Shown here: positions 27,468 to 36,677 of the stretch, in pieces
Layout: each line of letters begins with the position of its first letter
Numbering within the stretch: the first letter of the stretch is position 1
Assembly: GCF_002215495.1 (NCBI RefSeq)
Contig: NZ_CP021378.1
Coordinates: 1,488,764-1,552,763, forward strand
Origin: Porphyrobacter sp. CACIAM 03H1
Lineage (GTDB): Bacteria; Pseudomonadota; Alphaproteobacteria; Sphingomonadales; Sphingomonadaceae
Reading direction: 5' to 3'
DNA length: 64,000 bases
Program-made: the position numbers and the translations under genes
Notes under the pieces: model-generated
The model's database searches: none
Seen by the model: the letters and a program-made list of their open reading frames with translations, nothing else
What the model was told of the DNA's origin: nothing

Positions 27468-28187
27468 ATGACCATCCATCGTCCCATCTTCGGCCGCAAG
27501 CAGACCGGCGCCGGCCAACGCCCCCCTCTGCGCGTCGCGCCCCATGAGGTTGCAAACGACGCGCCCGCCAAGCGCATCCTGCCCGAGGAAGTGTGGGACG
27601 GGCCCGCGGGCGACACCCTGCGCGACATGGGGATGCACCCGGATTCGCCCGCCAACCACCGCATGACCCAGGAACGCGCCGACGCGCTCCAGCAGGAGCA
27701 GATCGACCTGCAGCGCCAGTTCCTCGAGCGGGTCAATTCCCAGCTTCCCGCGGGCACGACGGTGTGCGCCTATGCCATGCTGCCGTGGGCGCTCTGGAAC
27801 GGCCCCTATGGCCACATGCTGGCGGTGACCTGCGGACTGTGGCCGCAGCAGCCGTGGAACACCCTGCTGCTCGCCGCCGACCAGCGGTCGAGCTTCGTGC
27901 TCGACCTGCCCGAGCATCCGGGCGGCTATCCGCCCGATTTCGTCCCCCAGCTCGAGCGTCTGCTCGGCGAGCTGCGCGGGGAGATGGATGCCGAGATGGC
28001 GAAGGCCAAGGCCGCCGCCAGCCTCAGCTGGGATGCGGTCGCGGCATGGGATGCGGCGCGGGTGGCGATGATCCCCAAGATCATGGCGATGGCGCACTAT
28101 GTCGGCCAGATGTGCGTTGGCGAGGAAGCCTATGCGCGGCACAAGAAGCTGTTCGCCAAAACGCTCGGCTGGCCCTTCGGGGACTGA
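27468..28187 (+). CDS. Hypothetical protein, conserved-looking
   Basis: 239 residues, soluble, without signal peptide. It starts at ATG 27468. The central part (about 100-150) is Trp/Pro rich (LPWALWNGPYGHML, GLWPQQPWNTLLL), which suggests a folded hydrophobic core, and the C-terminal part is helical. I do not recognise a family. It sits between rnhB (62 bp upstream) and the GANTC-rich region before ccrM, so its end is close to the ccrM control region. Codon use resembles its neighbours, with no sign of transfer. It may be specific to the clade. Confidence 0.7.
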   Translation: MTIHRPIFGRKQTGAGQRPPLRVAPHEVANDAPAKRILPEEVWDGPAGDTLRDMGMHPDSPANHRMTQERADALQQEQIDLQRQFLERVNSQLPAGTTVCAYAMLPWALWNGPYGHMLAVTCGLWPQQPWNTLLLAADQRSSFVLDLPEHPGGYPPDFVPQLERLLGELRGEMDAEMAKAKAAASLSWDAVAAWDAARVAMIPKIMAMAHYVGQMCVGEEAYARHKKLFAKTLGWPFGD

Positions 28188-28200
28188 AGCCCCGGCGCTT

Positions 28201-28353
28201 GAGTCCTTTGCGCCACACCCCCGCATATCGAGTCCGCCGGGTGGCCGGGGACTCTACATCTTGTGCCGGACTCGTTTCGTTCCGCGCCGCTGGCGTTGCG
28301 GGCCGCAAAGGGTGCGAAAAATTAGAGGCTTGACGCGGACTCTTCAAAGACTC
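28201..28353. promoter_or_regulatory. Cluster of six GANTC sites before ccrM
   Basis: GAGTC or GACTC occur at 28201, 28230, 28250, 28269, 28338 and 28349, all targets of the CcrM enzyme encoded just downstream. A TTGACG -35-like box (28330-28335) lies among them, but no convincing -10 element follows. In Caulobacter the ccrM promoter is controlled by methylation of two such sites. Confidence 0.6.
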
Positions 28354-28367
28354 ATGCCTGTGGATAA

Positions 28368-29540
<1,173 letters not shown>

Positions 29541-29549
29541 TCGCGGGCC

Positions 29550-30662
29550 ATGGCCGCCGCGGTCTACATCCACCCGCTCACCCTCGTTTCCGGCCCCCAG
29601 GCGGTCGAGGGCGGGGCGGTGCGGCTCGGGGGCAGCATGGCCTATGCCCGCGAGTTCGCGATGGTGGTGCGCGAGGGCGGGCAGGTGGCCGAGCGGACCG
29701 TGGGCACCCGCGAGGTGATCGAGGCGGCGATCGCGCGCCTTCCGGGCGGCCTCGCGCAGGATGCCACGGAGCAATGGGCGAACCTCGCCCGGGTCCACCC
29801 GCCGCTGGAACTGGGCGCACGCACCGTCCGGCTCGACCAGCCGCAGGTGATGGGGATCCTCAACGTCACCCCCGACAGCTTTTCCGATGGCGGCCGGCAC
29901 GACGAGGCCGAGGCCGGCCGCGCCCATGCCGCCGCCATGCTCGAGGCCGGTGCGGCGATCATCGACATCGGCGGGGAGAGCACCCGCCCGGGCGCCTCGG
30001 CGACCTTCGAGGACGAGGAGATCGGCCGCATCCTCCCCGCGGTCGCCTATTGCGCCGCGATGGGCGCCGCGATCAGCCTCGACACCCGCCGGGCGGGCGT
30101 GCTGGCGGCGGGGCTCGGGGCGGGGGCGCACATGGCCAACGACGTCTCGGCCCTGCGCTACGATCCGCGCAGCATCGAGGTGGTCGCGACCGAGGGTTGT
30201 CCGGTCGTCCTCATGCACGCGCCCGGAAGCGGCGAGGACCTGCACAAGGGCGGCGACTATGTCGACGTGGTGAGCGAGGTCTTCGACTTCCTCAAGGCCG
30301 CCCGCGCCCGCGCCATCGCCGCCGGGGTGGCGGCGGAGCGGATCATCTGCGATCCCGGCATCGGTTTCGGCAAGTCGCTCGCCGAGAACCTCGCGCTGAT
30401 CAATGCCCTGCCGCTGTTCCATGCGCTTGGCAGCCCGCTGATGCTGGGCGCTAGCCGCAAGCGCATGATCGGCGCGCTGTCGCACGAGGAGGAGGCGGGC
30501 GCGCGGCTGGCGGGATCGATCGCGCTCGCCGTGAAAGGCATGGACGCGGGCGTCCACCTGCTGCGCGTCCACGATGTCGCCGAGACGGTGCAGGCGCGCA
30601 ACGTGTGGCGCGGGCTGCGCGATGCGGCGCTCACCAATTTCAGCGCGCTCCCGCCGCTCTGA
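29550..30662 (+). CDS. folP: Dihydropteroate synthase with N-terminal extension
   Basis: FolP joins dihydropterin pyrophosphate and p-aminobenzoate in folate synthesis. 370 residues, about 90 more than usual: the catalytic TIM barrel begins near residue 105 with GILNVTPDSFSDGG, followed by IDIGGESTRPGA and LGASRKRMIG. The first 95 residues do not resemble the pterin-binding fold and may be a clade-specific domain. Only 9 bp separate it from ccrM, so the two are likely co-transcribed. ATG start. No other folate genes are near. Confidence 0.93.
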   Translation: MAAAVYIHPLTLVSGPQAVEGGAVRLGGSMAYAREFAMVVREGGQVAERTVGTREVIEAAIARLPGGLAQDATEQWANLARVHPPLELGARTVRLDQPQVMGILNVTPDSFSDGGRHDEAEAGRAHAAAMLEAGAAIIDIGGESTRPGASATFEDEEIGRILPAVAYCAAMGAAISLDTRRAGVLAAGLGAGAHMANDVSALRYDPRSIEVVATEGCPVVLMHAPGSGEDLHKGGDYVDVVSEVFDFLKAARARAIAAGVAAERIICDPGIGFGKSLAENLALINALPLFHALGSPLMLGASRKRMIGALSHEEEAGARLAGSIALAVKGMDAGVHLLRVHDVAETVQARNVWRGLRDAALTNFSALPPL

Positions 30663-30975
30663 CGAGGCCAGCCTGAGCCTTTCCTACGCCGGGGCGGTGC
30701 GCTAGGCAGGGCGGACGCGGGGACGCCTGCGCTGGCAGGGACGCCCGGAAAAACGCCGCGCACAGTGTCAATTTCGGTTTTGGGGGATAACCCCATGAAA
30801 GGAAAGCGGAAAACCTGTAGGAAATCGAAGTTTACACTGTCAACTTTGTAAACTTCGCCCGGCCAGCGGCGAGCGGGCAGGGCAGGCGGGGCGGAACGCA
30901 CTTCGCTGTCGCAACCCTGTCATCGGAGGTCGCCAGCACGGCCACGCCATGTCTGTTGCTTAAAGGAGTTTCCCG
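30663..30975. other. folP-phoD spacer with repeated motif
   Basis: 313 bp without a credible ORF. It holds three copies of a 15-base motif (30762-30776, inverted at 30826-30840, and a partial at 30843-30857), a small TGGGG/CCCCA hairpin at 30781-30795 and the phoD ribosome site AAAGGAG near 30962. The inner pair gives a perfect 9-bp inverted repeat (30827-30835 with 30848-30856). Confidence 0.5.
30762..30857. repeat. Three copies of a 15-base motif
   Basis: Forward copy ACAGTGTCAATTTCG at 30762; its inverted relative (13 of 15 matching) at 30826-30840; a third, forward, partial copy at 30843-30857 sharing GTAAACTTCG. Copies two and three form a perfect 9-bp palindrome with 12-base spacer. 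Could be regulator sites or a small mobile-like repeat family. Confidence 0.45.
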
Positions 30976-32124
30976 ATGCGCCCCTCGCTGTTGCTCGCTG
31001 CCACCGCCCTCGGCCTTGCCGCCCCCGCCATCGGCGCGGCGCCGTCGCCGGTCGCCGTGACCCCGGACCAGCTGCTCGAGCCCTATTTCGCCGCCCTGCG
31101 CCAGCAGGTCGCCATGCCCGATGCGGGGCCCACGCCCGCGCTGAGCCCGGCCGCGACGCTAACCCGCATCGCCTTCGGCAGCTGCAACCACCAGAGCGCG
31201 CCGCAGCATATGTGGGCGCAGATCGCCGCGCAGAACCCGCAGCTGTTCCTGATGATCGGGGACAATGTCTATGGCGACAACGGCTGGGATGCCGACGCCG
31301 GGCTGGAGAGCTTGCGCAAATCCTATCTGCTTCAGGCCTCGCACCCCGAATTCCGCGACTTCCGCACGAAGATCCCGATGATGGCGACATGGGACGACCA
31401 TGATTTCGGCCTCAACGATGCCGGCGCCAGCTTCCCCATGCGACGCTGGGGCGAGGCGCTGTTCGAGAGCTTCTGGCGCTCGTCCGATGCGGTGAAGGCG
31501 CGGCCCGGGGTCTACGAGAGCACCATCACAGGCCCCGAGGGCAGGCGCGTGCAGGTGATCCTGCTCGACACCCGCTTCTTCCGTTCGGACCTCAAGCGTG
31601 TAGCGTGGAGCAAGGACCGCCCGCCGCTCGGCGGCTACCTGCCCGACGACAGCCCGGACAAGACCGTGCTGGGGGCGGCGCAGTGGAAGTGGCTCGAACA
31701 GGAGCTGGCCAAGCCCGCCGATCTCAGGATCGTGGTGTCCTCGACCCAGGTCATCACCACCGCGCACCAGTTCGAGGGCTGGACCAACTTCCCCGCGGAG
31801 CGCGCGCGGCTGTTCGATCTCCTGGCGGCGCGCGAGGCGAGCGGGCTGGTGCTGCTCTCGGGCGATCGCCATGCGGCCGGCATCTACAAGACCGAGCACA
31901 AGGGCGAGACGCTGTGGGAGCTGACCAGCTCCTCGCTCAACCTCGCCTTCGGGGACGATATCGAACGCAGCACCGCGCGCGAGCCCGATCCGGCGCGCGT
32001 GACGAAGTTCTTCCCGATCGAGAATTACGGCCTTGTCGACATCGACTGGAAGGCGAAGGCGCTGACGCTGACGCTCAAGGGCAACACAAGCGCGACGCTG
32101 GCGAGCCAGGCTTTCAACTGGTGA
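30976..32124 (+). CDS. PhoD-like phosphodiesterase/phosphatase
   Basis: 382 residues with a Sec signal peptide (about 1-22). The metallophosphatase core has FGSCNHQS, LMIGDNVYGDNGW, TWDDHDFG, LLDTRFFR and LSGDRHAAGIY, the metal ligands of the PhoD family of Ca/Fe-dependent alkaline phosphatases and phosphodiesterases. It acts in the periplasm on phosphate diesters or monoesters. The start ATG 30976 follows AAAGGAG at about seven bases. No Pho box is evident by eye. The stop is 4 bp from the stop of the convergent SDR gene. Confidence 0.88.
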   Translation: MRPSLLLAATALGLAAPAIGAAPSPVAVTPDQLLEPYFAALRQQVAMPDAGPTPALSPAATLTRIAFGSCNHQSAPQHMWAQIAAQNPQLFLMIGDNVYGDNGWDADAGLESLRKSYLLQASHPEFRDFRTKIPMMATWDDHDFGLNDAGASFPMRRWGEALFESFWRSSDAVKARPGVYESTITGPEGRRVQVILLDTRFFRSDLKRVAWSKDRPPLGGYLPDDSPDKTVLGAAQWKWLEQELAKPADLRIVVSSTQVITTAHQFEGWTNFPAERARLFDLLAAREASGLVLLSGDRHAAGIYKTEHKGETLWELTSSSLNLAFGDDIERSTAREPDPARVTKFFPIENYGLVDIDWKAKALTLTLKGNTSATLASQAFNW

Positions 32125-32128
32125 CCCG

Positions 32129-32887
32129 TCAGAGCGTGAAGCCGCCGTCCGACACCAGCACGTGGCCGGTGATGTTGGCGGCGGCATCGCCGAGGAGGTA
32201 GAGGATCGAGTCCGCCATCTCCTCGGAGGTGGCGAAGCGGCCCAGCGGGGTGGTCTTGGCCATCGCCTTGAGGGTCGCCTCGCGGCCGATGGCGGCGACC
32301 GAGGCCTTGAAGTCCTCGCCGCTCTCCCAGATCGCGGTGTCGACGCCGCCGGGCGCTATCGCATTGACGCGAATGCCTTTTCTGGCGTTCTCGGCGGCGG
32401 CGATGCGGGCCATGTGGGCGACCGCGGCCTTGGAGACGCCGTAGGGGCCGATGCCGGGGACGGGCTTGAGACCGGTGGTCGAGGCGACCACGACGACGCT
32501 GCCGGCCTTGCCCTCCATCGCCCTCAGGGAGGTCGCCAGCGTCATGAAGGCCCCGTCGAGGTTGACCGCCATCACCCGGCGCCATTCGGCCAGCGACAGG
32601 CCCGCGATCGGGCCGCCCGCGCCGATGCCGGCGTTGACGACGGCGTGGTCGAGGCCGGCGAGGCGGGGTTCGAGCGCCTGCCACAGCGCCTCGTCGGCGA
32701 CGCTGCCGGTGATGCGGTGGACCTCGCCGGGCAGGTCGAGCGCGTCGAGCCCCGCCCCGTCGACATCGACGAGGAACAGCCGCGCCGCGCCCCGCGCCGC
32801 CAGCGCCTTTGCACAAGCGGCCCCGATCCCCGAGGCCGCGCCGGTGACGAGCGCCGAGCGCCCGGTGAAGTCCTGAAGTGTCGTCAT
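32129..32887 (-). CDS. Short-chain dehydrogenase/reductase (SDR)
   Basis: 252 residues; cytoplasmic. The NAD(P)-binding Rossmann motif is TGAASGIG, the structural NAG is NAGIGAGG, and the catalytic YGVSK carries the Tyr and Lys, with the preceding Ser in VASTTGLKP. The C-terminal HVLVSDGGFTL is typical of classical SDRs. Substrate unknown. ATG start at 32887. It converges on phoD and lies 31 bp from the NtrC-like regulator stop on the same strand, so the regulator could be upstream of it in an operon. Confidence 0.9.
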   Translation of the reverse strand: MTTLQDFTGRSALVTGAASGIGAACAKALAARGAARLFLVDVDGAGLDALDLPGEVHRITGSVADEALWQALEPRLAGLDHAVVNAGIGAGGPIAGLSLAEWRRVMAVNLDGAFMTLATSLRAMEGKAGSVVVVASTTGLKPVPGIGPYGVSKAAVAHMARIAAAENARKGIRVNAIAPGGVDTAIWESGEDFKASVAAIGREATLKAMAKTTPLGRFATSEEMADSILYLLGDAAANITGHVLVSDGGFTL

Positions 32888-32918
32888 GCCCCCGGGCTAT
32901 AGCCAGCGGGGTTGCCGA

Positions 32919-34364
32919 TCAAGCCGCGTTGTCGATGCCGAGGTCGGAGAGCTTACGGTAGAGCGTCGAGCGCCCGATCCCGAGCCTGCGCGCCACCTCG
33001 GTCATGCGGCCGCGGTAGTGCCCGATGGCGAGGCGGATCACGTCGGCCTCGATCTCCTCGAGCGGGCGCAGGTTGCCGTCGGGGGTGTAGAGCATGATGC
33101 CCACGCCCTCGTGGCTGCTGGCGCTGGCGAGGCTGCCCTGCCCGCCGAGCATCTCGGACAGCTGCGGGAAGCTGTCGGCTGTGAGCGAGTTGCCCTCGCA
33201 ATAGACCGCGGCGCGGAACAGCACCGATTGCAGCTGGCGGACGTTGCCCGGCCAGTCGTAGGCGGCGAGCAGCGCGAGGGCGCTGTCGCTGACCGAGAGG
33301 TGGTTGAGCCCCGGCTGCTCGCCGATCCGGGCGAGGAAGTGGCGGGTGAGGGCCGGGATGTCCCCGGTGCGCTCGCGCAGGGGCGGCAGGACGATGCGGG
33401 TCGCGCCGAGCTTGGCGGCAAGCGCCGCGTCGAACTGGCCGGCCTCCACCATCCGGTCGATCCCGACATTGCTGGTGACCAGCAGGCGCACCTCGACCCG
33501 GAAGCCGTAGCTCGCGCCCACGGGGCGGATGATGCCGGTCTCGAGCGCCTCGGCGAGGCGCTGCTGGAGGACGGGGGTGAGGCGGTCGATCTCGTCGAGG
33601 ATCAGCGTGCCGCCGTCGCAATGCTGGAAGGCGCCGATCTGGCGGTCGAAGGCGCCGGGGAAGCTGCCGGGCTCGTGGCCGAACAGCACCGAGTCGATCG
33701 ACCCGGGCGGGATCGAAGCGAGGTTGATGATCCGCAGCGGGTCCTTGGCACGGGGGGAGGCGCCGTGCATCGCGCGCATCAGCATTTCCTTGCCGGTGCC
33801 GCTCTCGCCCTCGATCAGGACATGGCCATGCCCGCGCGCGGCCTTGGCCGCCTGGGCGAGCGCGGCCCGGAACGACGGGGCGGTGCCGATCATCGCGTCG
33901 AAATCGAGGCTGGCCGACATCTTCTCGGTCAGCGGGGCGAGCTCGTCGCGCGCGCTCTCGCGGGTGGTGACGGTGCGCAGCGCCTCCATCAGCCGGTCGG
34001 GCGAGACGGGCTTGACGAGATAGTCGCTGGCGCCCGCGCGCATCGCCTCCACGGCGAGCAGCGGCGAGGCGCTGGTGGTGAGCATCAGGATGGGAAGCGC
34101 AGGGCGGCGGGATTTCAGCTCAGCGATCAGCGCGCAGGCATCGTCGCCCGGCACCCACTGGTCGAGCAGGATCGCAGAGAGCTGCATCCCCTCGCGCGTG
34201 CCCAGCATCGCGATCGCGGTCTCGGCATCGGGGGCGACGATCGTGCGCCAGCCGTCGCGCGCAGCGATCGCGGTGATGAGCCGCGACTGGGCGGGCTCGT
34301 CGTCGATCAGCATGACGATTCGCGCGTCTTCCTGCGCGTGGGGGAGGCAATCCATCTCTGCCAT
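32919..34364 (-). CDS. NtrC-like response regulator with altered GAFTGA loop
   Basis: 481 residues from ATG 34364. The receiver has Asp68 (LLDQWVPGDD) and Lys118 (YLVKPV). The AAA+ domain has Walker A GESGTGKE (186-193) and Walker B LILDEID (254-260). The C-terminal Fis-type helix-turn-helix has VARRLGIGRSTLYRKL. The loop that contacts sigma-54, normally GAFTGA, reads GSFPGA (233-238), with Thr replaced by Pro. Loss of that Thr usually abolishes sigma-54 activation, so this protein may regulate by other means. It reads away from the oxidase/transhydrogenase operon. The sensor kinase is not adjacent. Confidence 0.88.
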   Translation of the reverse strand: MAEMDCLPHAQEDARIVMLIDDEPAQSRLITAIAARDGWRTIVAPDAETAIAMLGTREGMQLSAILLDQWVPGDDACALIAELKSRRPALPILMLTTSASPLLAVEAMRAGASDYLVKPVSPDRLMEALRTVTTRESARDELAPLTEKMSASLDFDAMIGTAPSFRAALAQAAKAARGHGHVLIEGESGTGKEMLMRAMHGASPRAKDPLRIINLASIPPGSIDSVLFGHEPGSFPGAFDRQIGAFQHCDGGTLILDEIDRLTPVLQQRLAEALETGIIRPVGASYGFRVEVRLLVTSNVGIDRMVEAGQFDAALAAKLGATRIVLPPLRERTGDIPALTRHFLARIGEQPGLNHLSVSDSALALLAAYDWPGNVRQLQSVLFRAAVYCEGNSLTADSFPQLSEMLGGQGSLASASSHEGVGIMLYTPDGNLRPLEEIEADVIRLAIGHYRGRMTEVARRLGIGRSTLYRKLSDLGIDNAA

Positions 34365-34587
34365 CAGCTGTGCCGCTCGGCTCCCTCGTTCGTCCGGGCA
34401 CGGCGCCCGAACCGACATCACCGGCTATCCATAGGACAGGGAGGTAAAGACCCGATTAAGGCTGTGCCGTCGCGGGACAGGGGCTTCGCGACGGCGGGCG
34501 GAGGAAGGGGCGGACTCTCACTAAAGGTGACTTGAGATAGCCGTCCTGCTCCGATACGGGAACGCCATGGACCACCCGGTCCGATTT

Positions 34588-34609
34588 TTCGGCAACCATT
34601 CGGCAACCA
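34588..34609. repeat. Tandem direct repeat of 11 bases
   Basis: TTCGGCAACCA occurs twice head to tail (34588-34598 and 34599-34609), 43 bases upstream of the subunit IV start. The spacing of 11 bases equals about one helical turn, so both copies would face the same side of the DNA. May be a regulator site for the transhydrogenase operon. Confidence 0.4.
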
Positions 34610-34652
34610 ATCGCGCCATCGCGCGTTGAGGGGCCCAAGGGGAATAAGCAGA

Positions 34653-34775
34653 ATGACTGTTCACGACATGGAAAAGGCCCAGGCCACCTACAGCGGCTTC
34701 ATGGGCACGCTCAAATGGGCCGTTCCGGTGATCGCGCTGATCACCTTCGCCGTCGTCGCGGCGATCGCCAGCTAA
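34653..34775 (+). CDS. aa3-type cytochrome c oxidase subunit IV
   Basis: A 40-residue protein too small for standard ORF finding. It begins MTVHDMEKAQATYSGFMGTL and has one transmembrane helix (about 20-39), matching the bacterial aa3 oxidase subunit IV family. In alphaproteobacteria this small protein associates with the aa3 oxidase, though its function is unclear. Start ATG 34653 with AGGGGAA about seven bases upstream. It lies 11 bp before the transhydrogenase alpha gene, a link often seen in Sphingomonadales by my recollection. The main oxidase subunits are not in the window. Confidence 0.8.
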   Translation: MTVHDMEKAQATYSGFMGTLKWAVPVIALITFAVVAAIAS

Positions 34776-34786
34776 GCCGCGCCAAC

Positions 34787-35908
34787 GTGAAAATCGCCAT
34801 CCTGAAAGAGCGCGCCTCGGGCGAGACGCGCGTCGCCGCCACGCCGGAAACGGTGAAGAAGTTTGCCGCGCTCGGCTGCACGGTCGCGGTGGAAGCGGGG
34901 GCGGGCGTGACCGCTTCCGTCGAGGATGCGGCCTATGCGGATGCAGGCGCGACGCTGGGCGACGCGGTGGCAACGGTGAAGGATGCCGATATCGTGCTCG
35001 GCATCCAGGCGCCCAATGTGGCGTTGCTTTCGGGAGCAAAGCCGGGCGCATGGGTGGCGGCGCTGTTCGAGCCCTTCACCAAGCGCGATGTGGTCGACGC
35101 CTATGCGGCAGGCGGCTTCGAGGCGCTGAGCATGGAGTTCATGCCGCGCATCACCCGTGCGCAGTCGATGGACGTGCTGTCCTCCCAGTCGAACCTTGCC
35201 GGCTACAAGGCCGTGCTGGCGGCGGCGGACGCATATGGCCGCGCCTTCCCGATGATGATGACCGCGGCCGGCACGGTGCAGGCGGCGCGCGTCTTCATCA
35301 TGGGCGTGGGCGTCGCCGGCCTCCAGGCGATCGCGACGGCGCGGCGCCTCGGTGCGCAGGTCTCGGCGACCGACGTGCGCTCGGCCACCAAGGAGCAGAT
35401 CCAGTCATTGGGCGCCAAGCCGATCTTCGTCGAGAACGTCGCCGGGATCGAGGGTGAGGGCTCTGGCGGCTATGCGACCGAGATGAGCGAGGAATACCAG
35501 AAGGCCCAGGCCGAACTGGTGAGCGGGCACATCGCCAAGCAGGACATCGTCATCACCACCGCGCTGATCCCGGGCCGGGCCGCGCCGCGCCTCATCACCG
35601 ACGCGCAGATCGCGACCATGAAGCCGGGCAGCGTGATCTTCGATCTTGCCGTGGCGCAGGGCGGGAACGTCGAGGGTTCGGTCGCCGATCAGGTCGTGGT
35701 CAAGCACGGCGTCACCATCATCGGCTATTCGAACACGCCCGCGCAGCTTCCTGCCGACGCCTCGGCGCTGTTCGCGCGCAACCACTACAACTTTCTCAGC
35801 GCCTTCTGGGACAAGGAGGCCGGGCGACCCGTGCTCGACGAGGAGATCGGGAACGCGATCCGCCTGACGCAGGGCGGCAAGGTGGTGAACGAGAGGCTGC
35901 TCGGCTGA
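34787..35908 (+). CDS. pntA: NAD(P) transhydrogenase subunit alpha part 1
   Basis: 373 residues; the soluble NAD(H)-binding domain I of proton-translocating transhydrogenase, which moves hydride from NADH to NADP+ using the proton gradient. It begins VKIAILKE with a GTG start at 34787, after the subunit IV stop. The AlaDH/PNT signature has the nucleotide fold VFIMGVGVAGLQAIATARRLGA. In this clade PntA is split into domain I and a membrane part; the second part is encoded at 36678, after two inserted genes. ATG alternatives are not near. Upstream codons in frame are a shadow of the subunit IV gene. Confidence 0.94.
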   Translation: MKIAILKERASGETRVAATPETVKKFAALGCTVAVEAGAGVTASVEDAAYADAGATLGDAVATVKDADIVLGIQAPNVALLSGAKPGAWVAALFEPFTKRDVVDAYAAGGFEALSMEFMPRITRAQSMDVLSSQSNLAGYKAVLAAADAYGRAFPMMMTAAGTVQAARVFIMGVGVAGLQAIATARRLGAQVSATDVRSATKEQIQSLGAKPIFVENVAGIEGEGSGGYATEMSEEYQKAQAELVSGHIAKQDIVITTALIPGRAAPRLITDAQIATMKPGSVIFDLAVAQGGNVEGSVADQVVVKHGVTIIGYSNTPAQLPADASALFARNHYNFLSAFWDKEAGRPVLDEEIGNAIRLTQGGKVVNERLLG

Positions 35909-35912
35909 TCCG

Positions 35913-36278
35913 ATGGGGCTGATCAACGCCACCGTCTGGGACACTGCCGACGCAGCCGAGGACCTCGCCTATGCGCTCGGCAAGGGCGAAGTGGTGCGCA
36001 TGGCGTTCAAGCTGGTGCGGGATTCGATCATCTTCACCGATCGCCGCATCCTGATGATCGACATCCAGGGGCTGACCGGATCGAAGAAGCGGTTCCTGAC
36101 CATCCCGTACCGCGCAATCACCACCTTCACGCTCGAAAGCGCCGGACATTTCGACCTCGATACCGAGGTGACGCTGACCGTGTCGGGCTCTGCGCCGATT
36201 GCCTTCAACGTCAGCCGGGGCGCGGACGTGCCTGGCCTGGTGACGCTGCTCACCGAATATCTCGCTCCGGGCAAATGA
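35913..36278 (+). CDS. Bacterial PH-domain protein
   Basis: 121 residues, soluble. The profile (GEVVRMAFKLVRDSIIFTDRRI, then a beta-rich stretch to the end) matches the bacterial PH-like (YokE-type) domain, which usually binds small ligands or other proteins. It sits 4 bp after pntA and is overlapped by the following gene as ATGA. The position within the transhydrogenase operon is unusual. Function unknown; a helper of the enzyme or of membrane stress sensing is a guess only. Confidence 0.75.
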   Translation: MGLINATVWDTADAAEDLAYALGKGEVVRMAFKLVRDSIIFTDRRILMIDIQGLTGSKKRFLTIPYRAITTFTLESAGHFDLDTEVTLTVSGSAPIAFNVSRGADVPGLVTLLTEYLAPGK

Positions 36279-36676
36279 GGGGACGAATGGGAAGGCTCTC
36301 GTACTACGCAACACGGCTCGCCATCGTACCGCTGGCAGCCGTTCTTGTGGCCGCCACCCCCGCCGAGGAACGTGCTGCCGCGCTTTCCGGCACGTGGAGC
36401 GTCGATCTCAGGGTCGACCTCGCCGACGAACCCTATTCGCAGCCGATGGTGCTGACCGTGGCGGCTGATGGCATAGTGACCGGCAGCTTCTACAACAGCG
36501 AGATCCTTGCGGGGCGTGCCGGATCGGCGCAGGGCCGGTCCTGCGTCGCGTTCCGCACCACCGACGGGCAGGGTCTCTATCACACATCGGCCTGTCTGGT
36601 GGATGGCACAATGGTGGGCCAGACTTGGGCGGAGGGCCGCAACTTCGTTCTGCCATGGACCGCAACAAGGGGCTGA
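36275..36676 (+). CDS. Secreted small beta-rich protein
   Basis: 133 residues, with a signal peptide (about 5-30, ending VAATPAEE). The mature part reads LSGTWSVDLRVDLADEPYSQPM and then a short beta-rich core; it looks like a one-domain periplasmic protein, with two Cys that could form a disulfide. No family recognised. It overlaps the PH gene by 4 bp and ends one base before pntA2, so it is firmly in the operon. ATG 36275 is used; ATG 36287 is an alternative with a GGGACG upstream. Confidence 0.68.
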   Translation: MRGRMGRLSYYATRLAIVPLAAVLVAATPAEERAAALSGTWSVDLRVDLADEPYSQPMVLTVAADGIVTGSFYNSEILAGRAGSAQGRSCVAFRTTDGQGLYHTSACLVDGTMVGQTWAEGRNFVLPWTATRG

Positions 36677-36677
36677 C

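Noticed and set aside
28330..28352. TTGACG as a full promoter of ccrM
   Set aside because: No -10 element at a suitable spacing.
30781..30795. Hairpin TGGGG/CCCCA as a folP terminator
   Set aside because: No T-run, and the folP stop is more than 110 bases away.
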